Below are positions 25,737 through 33,141 of a stretch of 64,000 bases of DNA, one piece after another. A program made the position numbers and the translations under genes. Every line of letters starts with the position of its first letter. Positions within the stretch are counted from its first letter, which is position 1. Below the pieces are notes generated by a model. The model had not been told where the DNA came from. It saw only the letters and a program-made list of their open reading frames with translations, and searched no databases. The DNA is taken from assembly GCA_013823135.1 (NCBI GenBank), contig PNLP01000026.1:1-64000 (forward strand), given 5' to 3'. The stretch comes from Planctomycetaceae bacterium (GTDB lineage: Bacteria > Planctomycetota > Planctomycetia > Gemmatales > Gemmataceae).

Positions 25737-27566
25737 TCACTTCTTGCCGAGTGTGTACTTGCTGACGGTCAGAACGGCGTAGCGCTTGTCCTTGAACCGA
25801 ACTTCGATTCGGTGAGGGAGCTGTTTGCCCTCCACCGCCTTGTAGTCCGAGAAGTACACCTCGCAGGGGTCTTCGCGTTCCTTGTCGGTGAACGTCTCGA
25901 AGCCGACGAGGGAATGGTCCTTTAGTGAGAAGAACCATTTCGCCTCGGTCGAGCCGTGTTTCGTCTTCAGCACCGCACAGTCTGTCCGCAGGCTGGTAAT
26001 GGACTTCGGAGTCGAGCCATCGGCAGGGTACGGATAGAACGGCTCGGTGCCGCCGTGCGCGAACGCTCCTTCAAACCCCTTGGCACCCACTGTCAGGAAC
26101 CGGTGCCACTGGTACAGGGCCAGCATCAACCCACCGCTACCGATGGGCTCGGCCTGGAGTCGGCGATCGGTGTCCTTGAGCGGCGCGAGTTTGTGCTCGA
26201 TATTCAGCTTGAGGTTCACAATGGGGTCGGCATCCTTCCCCTCGGTGATTTCGAAGCGGAAGTCGCCCTTGCGTTCTCCCATCTCGTACTTGCCTTCAGC
26301 AGTCCACGCACCATTCGTTGCCGCGAAGTCGCCGTGCTTCTTGGCCTCAGCAAGTAGCTTGTCGCGTTCGAGTTCGTTGAAGTACCAGTTCGCGTAGCCT
26401 TTCTTGGTAACATACATCTTCGCCGCCTCGGAGCTGCCGCCACCCTTCGGGGCGGGCAACTTGGGCATGGGCGGAGGTGGGCCGTCACCCTTGGGCTGCG
26501 TTTCCTTCTCGGTCGCGATGTTTCCCATCAGCCGAACCAACGTCTCACGACGCTCGTTGTTGCGCCGCGTCGTCACGGGAATCCGCCACTCCTTCGGGAA
26601 GATGCCGAGGATGTTCTTGTACTGGTTGGTGCTCGTGACCACACGGCCAGCGAAGTTCAGGAGTTGGTCGCCTTCTTGAATTCCACGGCGTTCCGCATCC
26701 GATCCGTCGAGCACTTGCTTGACGACCATCTGGGTCAGCGGGGCGTCTTCCGACGCCGTACCAACTGAGGCACCGAGCGTGGCGTGGTCGGTGTCGATAC
26801 CTGCGTGCATGTGCCCGAGGAAGTTCTTGATCTGGTTGATCGAGATGGCATACCCAACACCGGAGTTCACGCGGCCACGTTTCTCGAACGATCCGCGACC
26901 GTTAATCCCAATGAGTTCGCCCTGCATGTTGAACAGCGGGCCGCCCGAGTTGCCGGGGTTAATCGACGTTTCGATCTGGATACAGTCGGTGTACTCCAGC
27001 AAGCCTTTTCCTTCGGGCGGCTGGTAGCGGTTCGTGCCACTGATCACGCCGTAGGTCACAGTCGGGGTGAAGTCCATCGCCAGCGAGAACGGGTTGCCCA
27101 TCGCCAGCGACCAGTCGCCGATGCGAACCTTGTCGCTATCCCCGAGTTTTACGTACGGGAACGGCTTCCCCTTTTCTTTCGCAAGCAATTTGATGAGCGA
27201 GACGTCGCCAACTTTGTCGGTCCCGACGAGAACGGCATCGTAAAGAATGCCATCAGCGAGCCCGGCCTGCATTAGCGGGCCAGTTGGCTGAACAACGTGG
27301 AAGTTGGTCAGGGCATAGCCGTCCGGCGAGATGACAACACCTGAGCCAACCCCCTGCCCGCCCTGCATACACACAGCGACGACAGCCGGGAACACTTTCT
27401 TGATCGCCGCGATCCGCTGATCCTGGGCGTCGATCACCGTCTTATCGACGTCGATCGGAGCCGCGGCAGCAAAGTTGAAGGCAACCGCCGCCACCAGACT
27501 GGCCGGGACAGTAATCGCGAGCAGGAGTCGAACACGGGTGAGTGCCCGAAATACGAAACGAGTCAT
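25737..27566 (-). CDS. Active-type trypsin-like serine protease (DegP/HtrA family) with PDZ domain and extra C-terminal domain
   Basis: A 609-residue exported protease. The N-terminal hydrophobic segment (RLLLAITVPASLVAAVAF) is a signal peptide or anchor. The trypsin-like domain (about 50-235) has the complete triad: His90 (LTNFHVV), Asp121 (GDVSLIKL) and Ser207 (NPGNSGGPLF). A PDZ-like domain (about 270-340, SDAERRGIQEGDQLLNFAGR) and a Pro-rich linker follow. The last 200 residues (YANWYFNELERDKLL ... LPHRIEVRFKDKRYAVLTV) are strand-rich and match no family I know; they may bind a lipoprotein or substrate. It is the only gene of the three protease-like genes here with an intact triad and probably supplies the cleavage. 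Second gene of the unit, 60 bases after the NPCBM gene. Confidence 0.88.
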   Translation of the reverse strand: MTRFVFRALTRVRLLLAITVPASLVAAVAFNFAAAAPIDVDKTVIDAQDQRIAAIKKVFPAVVAVCMQGGQGVGSGVVISPDGYALTNFHVVQPTGPLMQAGLADGILYDAVLVGTDKVGDVSLIKLLAKEKGKPFPYVKLGDSDKVRIGDWSLAMGNPFSLAMDFTPTVTYGVISGTNRYQPPEGKGLLEYTDCIQIETSINPGNSGGPLFNMQGELIGINGRGSFEKRGRVNSGVGYAISINQIKNFLGHMHAGIDTDHATLGASVGTASEDAPLTQMVVKQVLDGSDAERRGIQEGDQLLNFAGRVVTSTNQYKNILGIFPKEWRIPVTTRRNNERRETLVRLMGNIATEKETQPKGDGPPPPMPKLPAPKGGGSSEAAKMYVTKKGYANWYFNELERDKLLAEAKKHGDFAATNGAWTAEGKYEMGERKGDFRFEITEGKDADPIVNLKLNIEHKLAPLKDTDRRLQAEPIGSGGLMLALYQWHRFLTVGAKGFEGAFAHGGTEPFYPYPADGSTPKSITSLRTDCAVLKTKHGSTEAKWFFSLKDHSLVGFETFTDKEREDPCEVYFSDYKAVEGKQLPHRIEVRFKDKRYAVLTVSKYTLGKK

Positions 27567-27626
27567 GACGAGATTCCGATGGTATTCGGTGTCGCGCTGG
27601 GAGTCGGTCGACGTTTGAATCGGAGG

Positions 27627-28865
27627 TCACTTCTGAACACGGGCATCGGCAAGGATCACCCGGTTGCCATTCACAGATAGGTCCGCGTCCACGATCACGC
27701 GGAGTTGCTTCACACCCTTCATGTCGAGGACGATCGGCTTGGCCTTGTCCTTCCGCCGCAGGGTCTCGGTGAAGACAACCTGCCCGTCCGCCTCGATGGT
27801 GACCTTCGCCTCAAGGTTGGCGTCCGGCGAACTCTCCGGCACCCCAACGATGGCCTTGAACTCACGGTAATCGCCGCCAATGTTGAAGGTCAGTACGGTG
27901 TCCGGGGCCACGACAAGCCCCTTCACGAACGTGTCGCCACCGAGTTTCAGAGCCTCGCCCGAGAGGCCATGATCCCGGACGTACGGTGCCACGGGGTTCA
28001 ACCGCAGACCCTTCTCGTCTGCCGGGACGCCGGGCGAATCGACGAGCGGGTCCAGGTCCGAGAGGTAAGCCACGTTCCCTTGGGCGTAGTCGAACTTCGC
28101 AACCCCTGTTGCCGTTGGATACTTGACCACGACACCGGCCACAGTGGTGACGATCAAACCTTCGGGGCTCAACTGTACAGCCTGCGCAACCAGCGAGTTG
28201 CCGAACACGTCGATGACGCGGCAAAGCGTTTGTGGCACCTGTGCGGGTGCAGGTTGCGAAAATACTAGGCCACCCGTTGCCCGTGACAGCAACAGCGCGT
28301 CTTTCCCGCCATCTTCTTTCTCGAAATTCAGTCGGGTTCCCGCGTCGTCGCCGCCGAGGATTGTTCCCTGGACGAAGTTCAAGCCTTCCGGCTCGCGGAC
28401 GATGTACAGGTCGCGCTTGCCGCGGTTCCCGAGAACCTTCTTCCAGGCGTCGCGGTTCTTCGGATCCTCGGCTCCACGCATGATCGAGAACACCGCACCC
28501 AGCGGGAGTTCGATCGCGGGAGCCTGGATGCCGTTCGGAACCGTGAGGAGTTCGGTTTCAACCTTGCGGCCCTTGATGAGGAACTTCCCGCAGCGGAAAG
28601 TTGAGCCATCAGTGAGTTCGATTTCGTTCGCCCGAACATCCTTGGGCAGCGGTGTCACCTTGCCACCAAGGTCGATGACCACGATGTCCTTGCCAGACAC
28701 CAGAGCTCGGGCTTCACCTGCGAGAATGGTCGCCCCTTGTGCGTCGATCGCGACGAGTTTGCCAACGAGTTTCTTGCCGGCGGTTGTTGTGATGTCGTCG
28801 GCGAGAGCGACCGAGGCAACGAAGGTGATGGCGATGGCAAACACGGTCCGGCAGGTGAACGGCAT
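27627..28865 (-). CDS. Secreted NPCBM/NEW2-domain protein
   Basis: The 412-residue protein has a Sec signal peptide (VFAIAITFVASVALADDITT). The N-terminal half contains small beta units (TTTAGKKLVGKLVAIDAQGA, LTDGSTFRCGKFLIKGRKVE) of a kind seen in planctomycete envelope proteins. Residues about 290-412 match the NPCBM/NEW2 carbohydrate-binding fold: GLSGEALKLGGDTFVKGLVV, then FNIGGDYREFKAIVGVPES, FTETLRRKDKAKPIVLDMKG and LRVIVDADLSVNGNRVILAD. This points to binding of glycans or glycosylated proteins outside the cytoplasm. It heads the four-gene protease/pseudoprotease unit, separated from the gene at 29004-30116 by 138 bases. Confidence 0.8.
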   Translation of the reverse strand: MPFTCRTVFAIAITFVASVALADDITTTAGKKLVGKLVAIDAQGATILAGEARALVSGKDIVVIDLGGKVTPLPKDVRANEIELTDGSTFRCGKFLIKGRKVETELLTVPNGIQAPAIELPLGAVFSIMRGAEDPKNRDAWKKVLGNRGKRDLYIVREPEGLNFVQGTILGGDDAGTRLNFEKEDGGKDALLLSRATGGLVFSQPAPAQVPQTLCRVIDVFGNSLVAQAVQLSPEGLIVTTVAGVVVKYPTATGVAKFDYAQGNVAYLSDLDPLVDSPGVPADEKGLRLNPVAPYVRDHGLSGEALKLGGDTFVKGLVVAPDTVLTFNIGGDYREFKAIVGVPESSPDANLEAKVTIEADGQVVFTETLRRKDKAKPIVLDMKGVKQLRVIVDADLSVNGNRVILADARVQK

Positions 28866-29003
28866 GGCCGGTGTCTCACAGGTGCAGTTGGTCAGAAATC
28901 TCGGAGAGGAGTACAGACTTTGGGCGAGCCGGGCACCTCGTGCAAGCGCCCGGGCGGTGGCCGCATGATACGGTCACCGCCCGAGATCTTCAGTTGCTCC
29001 GGA

Positions 29004-30116
29004 TCACTTGTAGCCGTGAATCCGGTTCAGCGACTTGAAGTATTCGTCGATCATCTGCTTGTACTTCAGCGGTTGATCGCGGGTGATATCATCAACGATC
29101 TTGGCCCGCTTCTCCGGCGGCAGGTTGCCCCACTGCTCGGCGATCTGGCGAAGTTGCTTCTCGTCAACCTTGCCCGCACCGCTGCCACCCATGATCATGC
29201 TGTCGGCGGCGTTCTGCGTGGGCTGTGTCTGGTTGCCTGGGCTGTTGCCTGGAGGGCCACCAGGAGGGCCGCCACCTGGGCAGTTACCACCGTTCGGTGG
29301 GCCATCGCCCGAACCAGGCTTGTTCTTGTTTTCCATCTCCTTGATGAGTTCATCGAGACGGAAGACGATCTTCTTCTGGATGTCCTGGGTCTTCTCGCCG
29401 GCACGGGCCAGTTCGAGACGGCGACCGCTGTTATCCATCAACCGCTCGATGTTCGAGAGCGCCTTGGGGTCGGGCGACCAGTTCTGCATCTCGAAGAACA
29501 TCAGCGTCGCGACCATCTTGTAACGGTCCGGAGCGTCGGCCACGTCGTCGAGCAGTTTGACGATCGAACCGGTCGCCGGTTCCTTCCGCATGGTCGCGTG
29601 TTCGGAGACGGCCTTGAAGAAGTAGAACGCCGCGGGATCAACCGCCGCTTCGGGGGTAGTGACAGAGTTCAGGGCGTCGAGGGCTTCCTCGTACACCTTC
29701 TTGCTGGCGGCAGCCTTCGCGAAGGCGAGCACGATGTTCGTGCGGAAGAAGCTATCGAGCTTGGCGTCCTTGAGCAGAGCAGGCGTCTCGGCGGGAGCCG
29801 GGGCGTCGTACTTGCGGACGTTCGCCAGGATCGCAGCCGCTTCGGCGTTGCCGAGGGCCAGCGAGTCCGCGGTACGGTCGAGCACGGTCTTGGACTCGTC
29901 GGCCCAAACCTTGTCGAAGGCGGCCTGATCGAACTTCCCGGACGCCTTCAACCAGGCTTCGGCCTTGGCCTTGGCGGCTTCGGGGGTAGCCGTCTTCAGG
30001 GTGCTGAAGCCGAAGCTGGGCTTCTTGGTTGGTTCGGCAGCCGCGACTGGGGCGGTGTCGATCGCGGTCAGGCCCGTCGAGAGGACGGCGGCCGCGAATA
30101 TCTTGCGAATCACCAC
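29004..30116 (-). CDS. Secreted helical protein of unknown function
   Basis: The 370-residue protein has a signal peptide (MVIRKIFAAAVLSTGLTAID). The mature part is almost entirely alpha-helical and rich in Ala and Lys, with TPR-like stretches (AEAWLKASGKFDQAAFDKVW, YEEALDALNSVTTPEAAVDP). A Pro/Gly/Asn-rich linker follows (about residues 270-300), then a C-terminal helical domain (QLRQIAEQWGNLPPEKRAKI). The C-terminus resembles the end of many planctomycete proteins with a NLPPEKR motif. The start is set by a perfect AGGAGG six bases before GTG at 30116; an upstream TTG at 30131 overlaps that site and is rejected. Function unknown; same-strand context suggests a part in the envelope system. 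Confidence 0.75.
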   Translation of the reverse strand: MVIRKIFAAAVLSTGLTAIDTAPVAAAEPTKKPSFGFSTLKTATPEAAKAKAEAWLKASGKFDQAAFDKVWADESKTVLDRTADSLALGNAEAAAILANVRKYDAPAPAETPALLKDAKLDSFFRTNIVLAFAKAAASKKVYEEALDALNSVTTPEAAVDPAAFYFFKAVSEHATMRKEPATGSIVKLLDDVADAPDRYKMVATLMFFEMQNWSPDPKALSNIERLMDNSGRRLELARAGEKTQDIQKKIVFRLDELIKEMENKNKPGSGDGPPNGGNCPGGGPPGGPPGNSPGNQTQPTQNAADSMIMGGSGAGKVDEKQLRQIAEQWGNLPPEKRAKIVDDITRDQPLKYKQMIDEYFKSLNRIHGYK

Positions 30117-30122
30117 GGAAAA

Positions 30123-30128
30123 CCTCCT
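30123..30128 (-). promoter_or_regulatory. Ribosome-binding site that fixes a GTG start
   Basis: The minus strand reads AGGAGG, then six bases, then GTG at 30116 (with a second GTG next to it). It is the strongest Shine-Dalgarno sequence I saw in the window and decides the start of the gene at 29004-30116. Confidence 0.8.
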
Positions 30129-30318
30129 CAAGGAATGATCGGCGTGCCCGGAGAGTTTTGTGTCCCGGCTCGAAACGAGCGTCAGGATTGTCGTAACAGA
30201 AAGACGAGCAGATCGGGAAGAGCTAACTGCTGATCGAGTTTATCTTGTAACTTTCGAGGACACAAGCAGTTATTGGCGAACGGGGCGCCCCTGAAAATTC
30301 CCGGCCGAGCCGAGAAAT

Positions 30319-30385
30319 GATTCCGGCCGACTGGCACACCCTTCTCTGGAACCATTTTACCTGTCTGGAAGAAAGTATATCAGAG
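30319..30385 (+). repeat. Dispersed element, copy C
   Basis: Reads GATTCCGGCCGACTGGCACA, CCCTTCTCTGGAACCATTT, then CTGTCTGGAAGAAAG and ATCAGAG. Order and spacing match copy B; relative to copy A it lacks about 10 central bases. It lies about 200 bases upstream of the gene starting at 30116 but in the opposite orientation, which argues against a simple promoter element. Confidence 0.6.
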
Positions 30386-30563
30386 TATTCAGAACTACTT
30401 ATCATCATATATTTTGTGGTGAAATTCTCTTATCACGATAATCACAAACTGGTCTGGAATCGAGATGAACCCTCAGGAATCGCCCACAATCATCTGGAAG
30501 AAAGATCGTAAGAGTTACACACGCAGTGAGGACATGCAATCGACTGAGGTATGAAAGTGAAAT

Positions 30564-30610
30564 AAGGGCACGCGGAGTTCGCGGATGAAGCGAGCGATCC
30601 GCGTGCCCTT
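30564..30610. repeat. 13-bp perfect inverted repeat
   Basis: AAGGGCACGCGGA (30564-30576) pairs with TCCGCGTGCCCTT (30598-30610) around a loop that itself contains short complementary pieces. It lies downstream of the gene ending at 30716. Confidence 0.7.
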
Positions 30611-30634
30611 GCTTCGCTTGAATCTGCACAAAAG

Positions 30635-30691
30635 CGTATCGGGCGGCCAGCAGAGCTCCGTTGCGCGGAGGTCTGCTGGCCGCCCGATACG
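30635..30691 (-). terminator. 26-bp hairpin just beyond the 684-residue protein gene
   Basis: CGTATCGGGCGGCCAGCAGA... (from 30635) pairs with the segment ending at 30691 with two mismatches and a 5-base loop. It begins 24 bases after the stop at 30716 on the minus strand. It probably ends or processes the transcript there; no T-run is visible. Confidence 0.6.
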
Positions 30692-30715
30692 TTCATCTCA
30701 ACAGTCACTCGCAAC

Positions 30716-32770
30716 TCACTGGTTCGCCTGGGTGGCGATCTTGTGCAGCATCTCTTGCAGCACCTTCTGGCGGTCGGAGAGTTGCTTCAGTTCGGCCTGA
30801 ATGATTGGGTCCTTGGCCTGGGCACCTGGGTCCTGCTTCTCGTGCGAAACCGTCCGCTTGTTGACCTGCTCCTGGAGCGACTTGATCAACTTCAACTCGT
30901 TGATCAGGTCGATCAACTTCTTGTCCTGTTTGCCGCCTTCCTTCGGTTCACCCGGCTTGCTCTTCGAGTCCTGAAGGTCTTGCTTGGCCTTCTTCAAAGC
31001 TTCCTTCATCATCGTGAGTTGCTCGATGATCTGCTCTTCGATGAGCTGGGTGCCTTCGGATTCGGTCATGCGGCGGCCTTCAACCCGGCCTTCATTGAGC
31101 CGCTTCTGGACGGCAATCATGTCATTGCGAACTTCAGCCAGCACGCCGGCGAACACGACGGCCGAACCTTCGCCTTCCATCAGCTTGAGGGTCTTGTCGG
31201 CTTCAACAACAATGGCCTGTTCCTTGTCGGCTTCCGACTGCGACTTCTGAACGTCGGCGGTCGTCTTCTGGTTGTTGTTCTTGGTCACGCCTTCGTGAAT
31301 CTTCTTGGTGGCTTCGTACACTTCGATCTGCATCCGAAGCATGCGGCCGACGCGTTCTTCGAGGTTCGCGAGGAGCTTTTCCAGTTCCTTTTCGCGGAGT
31401 TGCTTCAGGCGCTTTTCGAGTTCCTTGAGAGCCTTCTCCAGCTTGGCGATGGCCTCGTCCTGCTTCTTGCTGGCGTCTTCGGGCTTGTTCTTCTTGATGT
31501 CGTTTTCAGCACCTTCCTGCTGGGGAACGGCCTGCTGAACGTTTTCCTGTGCGTCGTCCTTCGGCTTCTGCGGGCCACCTGGAGGGGGCGGTTGACCGCC
31601 ACCTGGCATTGGCGGGCCACCGGGGCTTGGCTTCGAGGCGCTCGGCGGGCCACCAGCCATCGGCATACCGCTTGGGTCCATTGGCTTGCCTTCGCCACCA
31701 GGCATACCATCTGAAGGCTTCGGATCGCCCTTCCCTTCGCCCTGTGCCTTGCTATCGCTTGGCTTCGGCTCACCCGCCATCGGGTTCTTCGGGTCCATCC
31801 CGCCCATCGGGTTCTTCGGATCCTTGGGATCCATTGGGTTCTTCGGATCCTTGGGATCCATGCCACCCATTGGCTTCGAGTCGCCACCGGCCTTCGGATC
31901 CTTCGGATCGCCACCGGCCTTCGGGGATTCCTTGTCGTCGCCAGCGGGCTTGCCACCCATTGGCATTGGCTTCGGTTCGCCACCGGCCTTCGGGTCGCCG
32001 CTCATCGGGTCGCCCATGCCGGCCTTGTTGTCGCTCTTGTTCTCTTTGGTGTCCGGCTTGGCTTCCGGGTTGGCATCACCGGGCTTGGTTTCGGGCTTCG
32101 GCTCGGCCTTGGGATCCTTCGGCTCGCCCATGCCGCCAGCGCTCGGCGGGGTCTTCGGCTCGGAGCCTGGGAACTTGTTTGCCGTTTCGGCGGTGCGCTT
32201 TGCCAGTTCAGCCTGGTCGCGAGCGATCTTCTCGGGGTCGCCCTTGGGGTTCTCGGTCCGGGCGCGGATGTTCTCCTGATCTCGCTTGTGCTTCTCGATC
32301 TCGGCGATCAGTTCCTTGAGTTCCTTGATCTCGCGCTTGATGCGGTCGGCATCGTCCTCGGTTTCGAGGGTGCGGAGGATCTCGTCGAGGGCCGCGATGA
32401 GCTTCGCGTCCTTGCCGAGGATGTTGTTGAAGTCGCCGCCGGTCGGGTTCGCGTTCCCGAGCCCCTTGACGATCTCCTCGAACAGGTTCTTCACGCCCTT
32501 TTCGTCGGCGATCTTGAGGGCGGCACGCAGAGCCTTGGCGCGTTCCTTCTCGTCCTGGTTGTCGCTCTTCTCCCACCGCTGTGCGAGGCGGAGCAACTCA
32601 TCGGCGAACCGTTGGTACAGCTTGGCGTTTTCCTGCTGCGTGCCGCGGATGTCGACCGGCTTGATTTCCGGTGGAGCCTTGGGCGGCTGCGCGAGCAGCA
32701 CGGAAGTCAGGGAGAACAAGCCGAATGTGGCCGCGAACGTGAGCGGCATGATCGGCAACCGGCGACTCAT
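30716..32770 (-). CDS. Secreted coiled-coil protein with a long Pro/Met/Gly/Lys-rich linker
   Basis: A 684-residue protein with a signal peptide (TFAATFGLFSLTSVLLAQ). Residues about 45-190 are helical and charged (YQRFADELLRLAQRWEKSDN, IKREIKELKELIAEIEKHKR). Residues about 195-415 are low complexity with imperfect repeats of DPKDPKNPM, PMGGMDPK and GGEPKP. The rest is a strong coiled coil (AIAKLEKALKELEKRLKQLR, then MMKEALKKAKQDLQDSKSKP, LQEQVNKRTVSHEKQDPGAQ). GGAGG lies eight bases before the ATG. Such proteins often follow DUF4175/VWA genes in planctomycetes and probably bridge envelope components. No enzymatic motif. It is flanked by strong hairpins on both sides, so it may be its own transcript. 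Confidence 0.75.
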   Translation of the reverse strand: MSRRLPIMPLTFAATFGLFSLTSVLLAQPPKAPPEIKPVDIRGTQQENAKLYQRFADELLRLAQRWEKSDNQDEKERAKALRAALKIADEKGVKNLFEEIVKGLGNANPTGGDFNNILGKDAKLIAALDEILRTLETEDDADRIKREIKELKELIAEIEKHKRDQENIRARTENPKGDPEKIARDQAELAKRTAETANKFPGSEPKTPPSAGGMGEPKDPKAEPKPETKPGDANPEAKPDTKENKSDNKAGMGDPMSGDPKAGGEPKPMPMGGKPAGDDKESPKAGGDPKDPKAGGDSKPMGGMDPKDPKNPMDPKDPKNPMGGMDPKNPMAGEPKPSDSKAQGEGKGDPKPSDGMPGGEGKPMDPSGMPMAGGPPSASKPSPGGPPMPGGGQPPPPGGPQKPKDDAQENVQQAVPQQEGAENDIKKNKPEDASKKQDEAIAKLEKALKELEKRLKQLREKELEKLLANLEERVGRMLRMQIEVYEATKKIHEGVTKNNNQKTTADVQKSQSEADKEQAIVVEADKTLKLMEGEGSAVVFAGVLAEVRNDMIAVQKRLNEGRVEGRRMTESEGTQLIEEQIIEQLTMMKEALKKAKQDLQDSKSKPGEPKEGGKQDKKLIDLINELKLIKSLQEQVNKRTVSHEKQDPGAQAKDPIIQAELKQLSDRQKVLQEMLHKIATQANQ

Positions 32771-32877
32771 GGGAACATCCTCCGGAACGGGGCACTGTCT
32801 CTCAGGCTGCCATTCTGACGATTCAGTAAGGCCGATCCAACCGCGAACGGGGAAAAACCGGGTGTCGGAAGAGCTTC

Positions 32878-32906
32878 GTTACACTGACGTTACGGATGAG
32901 TGACAA
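32878..32906 (-). promoter_or_regulatory. Possible sigma-70-type promoter for the coiled-coil protein gene
   Basis: On the minus strand TTGTCA (32901-32906) and TGTAAC (32878-32883) are separated by 17 bases, the ideal spacing. They match the consensus in five and four positions. The start codon lies about 108 bases downstream. Confidence 0.35.
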
Positions 32907-33066
32907 AACGATGTTGTCAGCCGATGTCGGAACGCAAGTTCCGGATGGGATTAAGTTTATCGTGGAAGTAGGAATACAATCGGAACCCGATCGCAAGCGA
33001 GGAGCACAGTGGAACCTTGTAGCCGTTCGGGCATTACTCAAGGTTCGGGGTTAGCGTTGTGTGTGG

Positions 33067-33125
33067 TCGGAGCCCGAGCGCCAAGCGAGGTAAAGCTCGA
33101 CCCTCGCTTGGCGCTCGGGCTCCGA
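33067..33125. repeat. Perfect 24-bp palindrome after the DUF4175-like gene
   Basis: Arms 33067-33090 (TCGGAGCCCGAGCGCCAAGC...) and 33102-33125 are exact reverse complements. It begins 16 bases beyond the stop at 33142 and may end the MoxR-DUF4175 transcript. Confidence 0.85.
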
Positions 33126-33141
33126 CGAACACCCAAACCCG

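Larger units (their letters stand above)
30117..30715. other. AT-rich intergenic region with dispersed copy C and two hairpins
   Basis: This spacer of 599 bases holds dispersed copy C (30319-30385), an AT-rich tract around 30370-30450 unlike the rest of the window, a degenerate partial copy near 30476-30507 (ending CTGGAAGAAAG), and hairpins at 30564-30610 and 30635-30691. No gene is supported. Confidence 0.6.
32771..33141. other. Intergenic region upstream of the coiled-coil protein
   Basis: This 371-base spacer holds a plausible minus-strand promoter (32878-32906) and a perfect palindrome (33067-33125). I see no gene in it. Confidence 0.5.
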
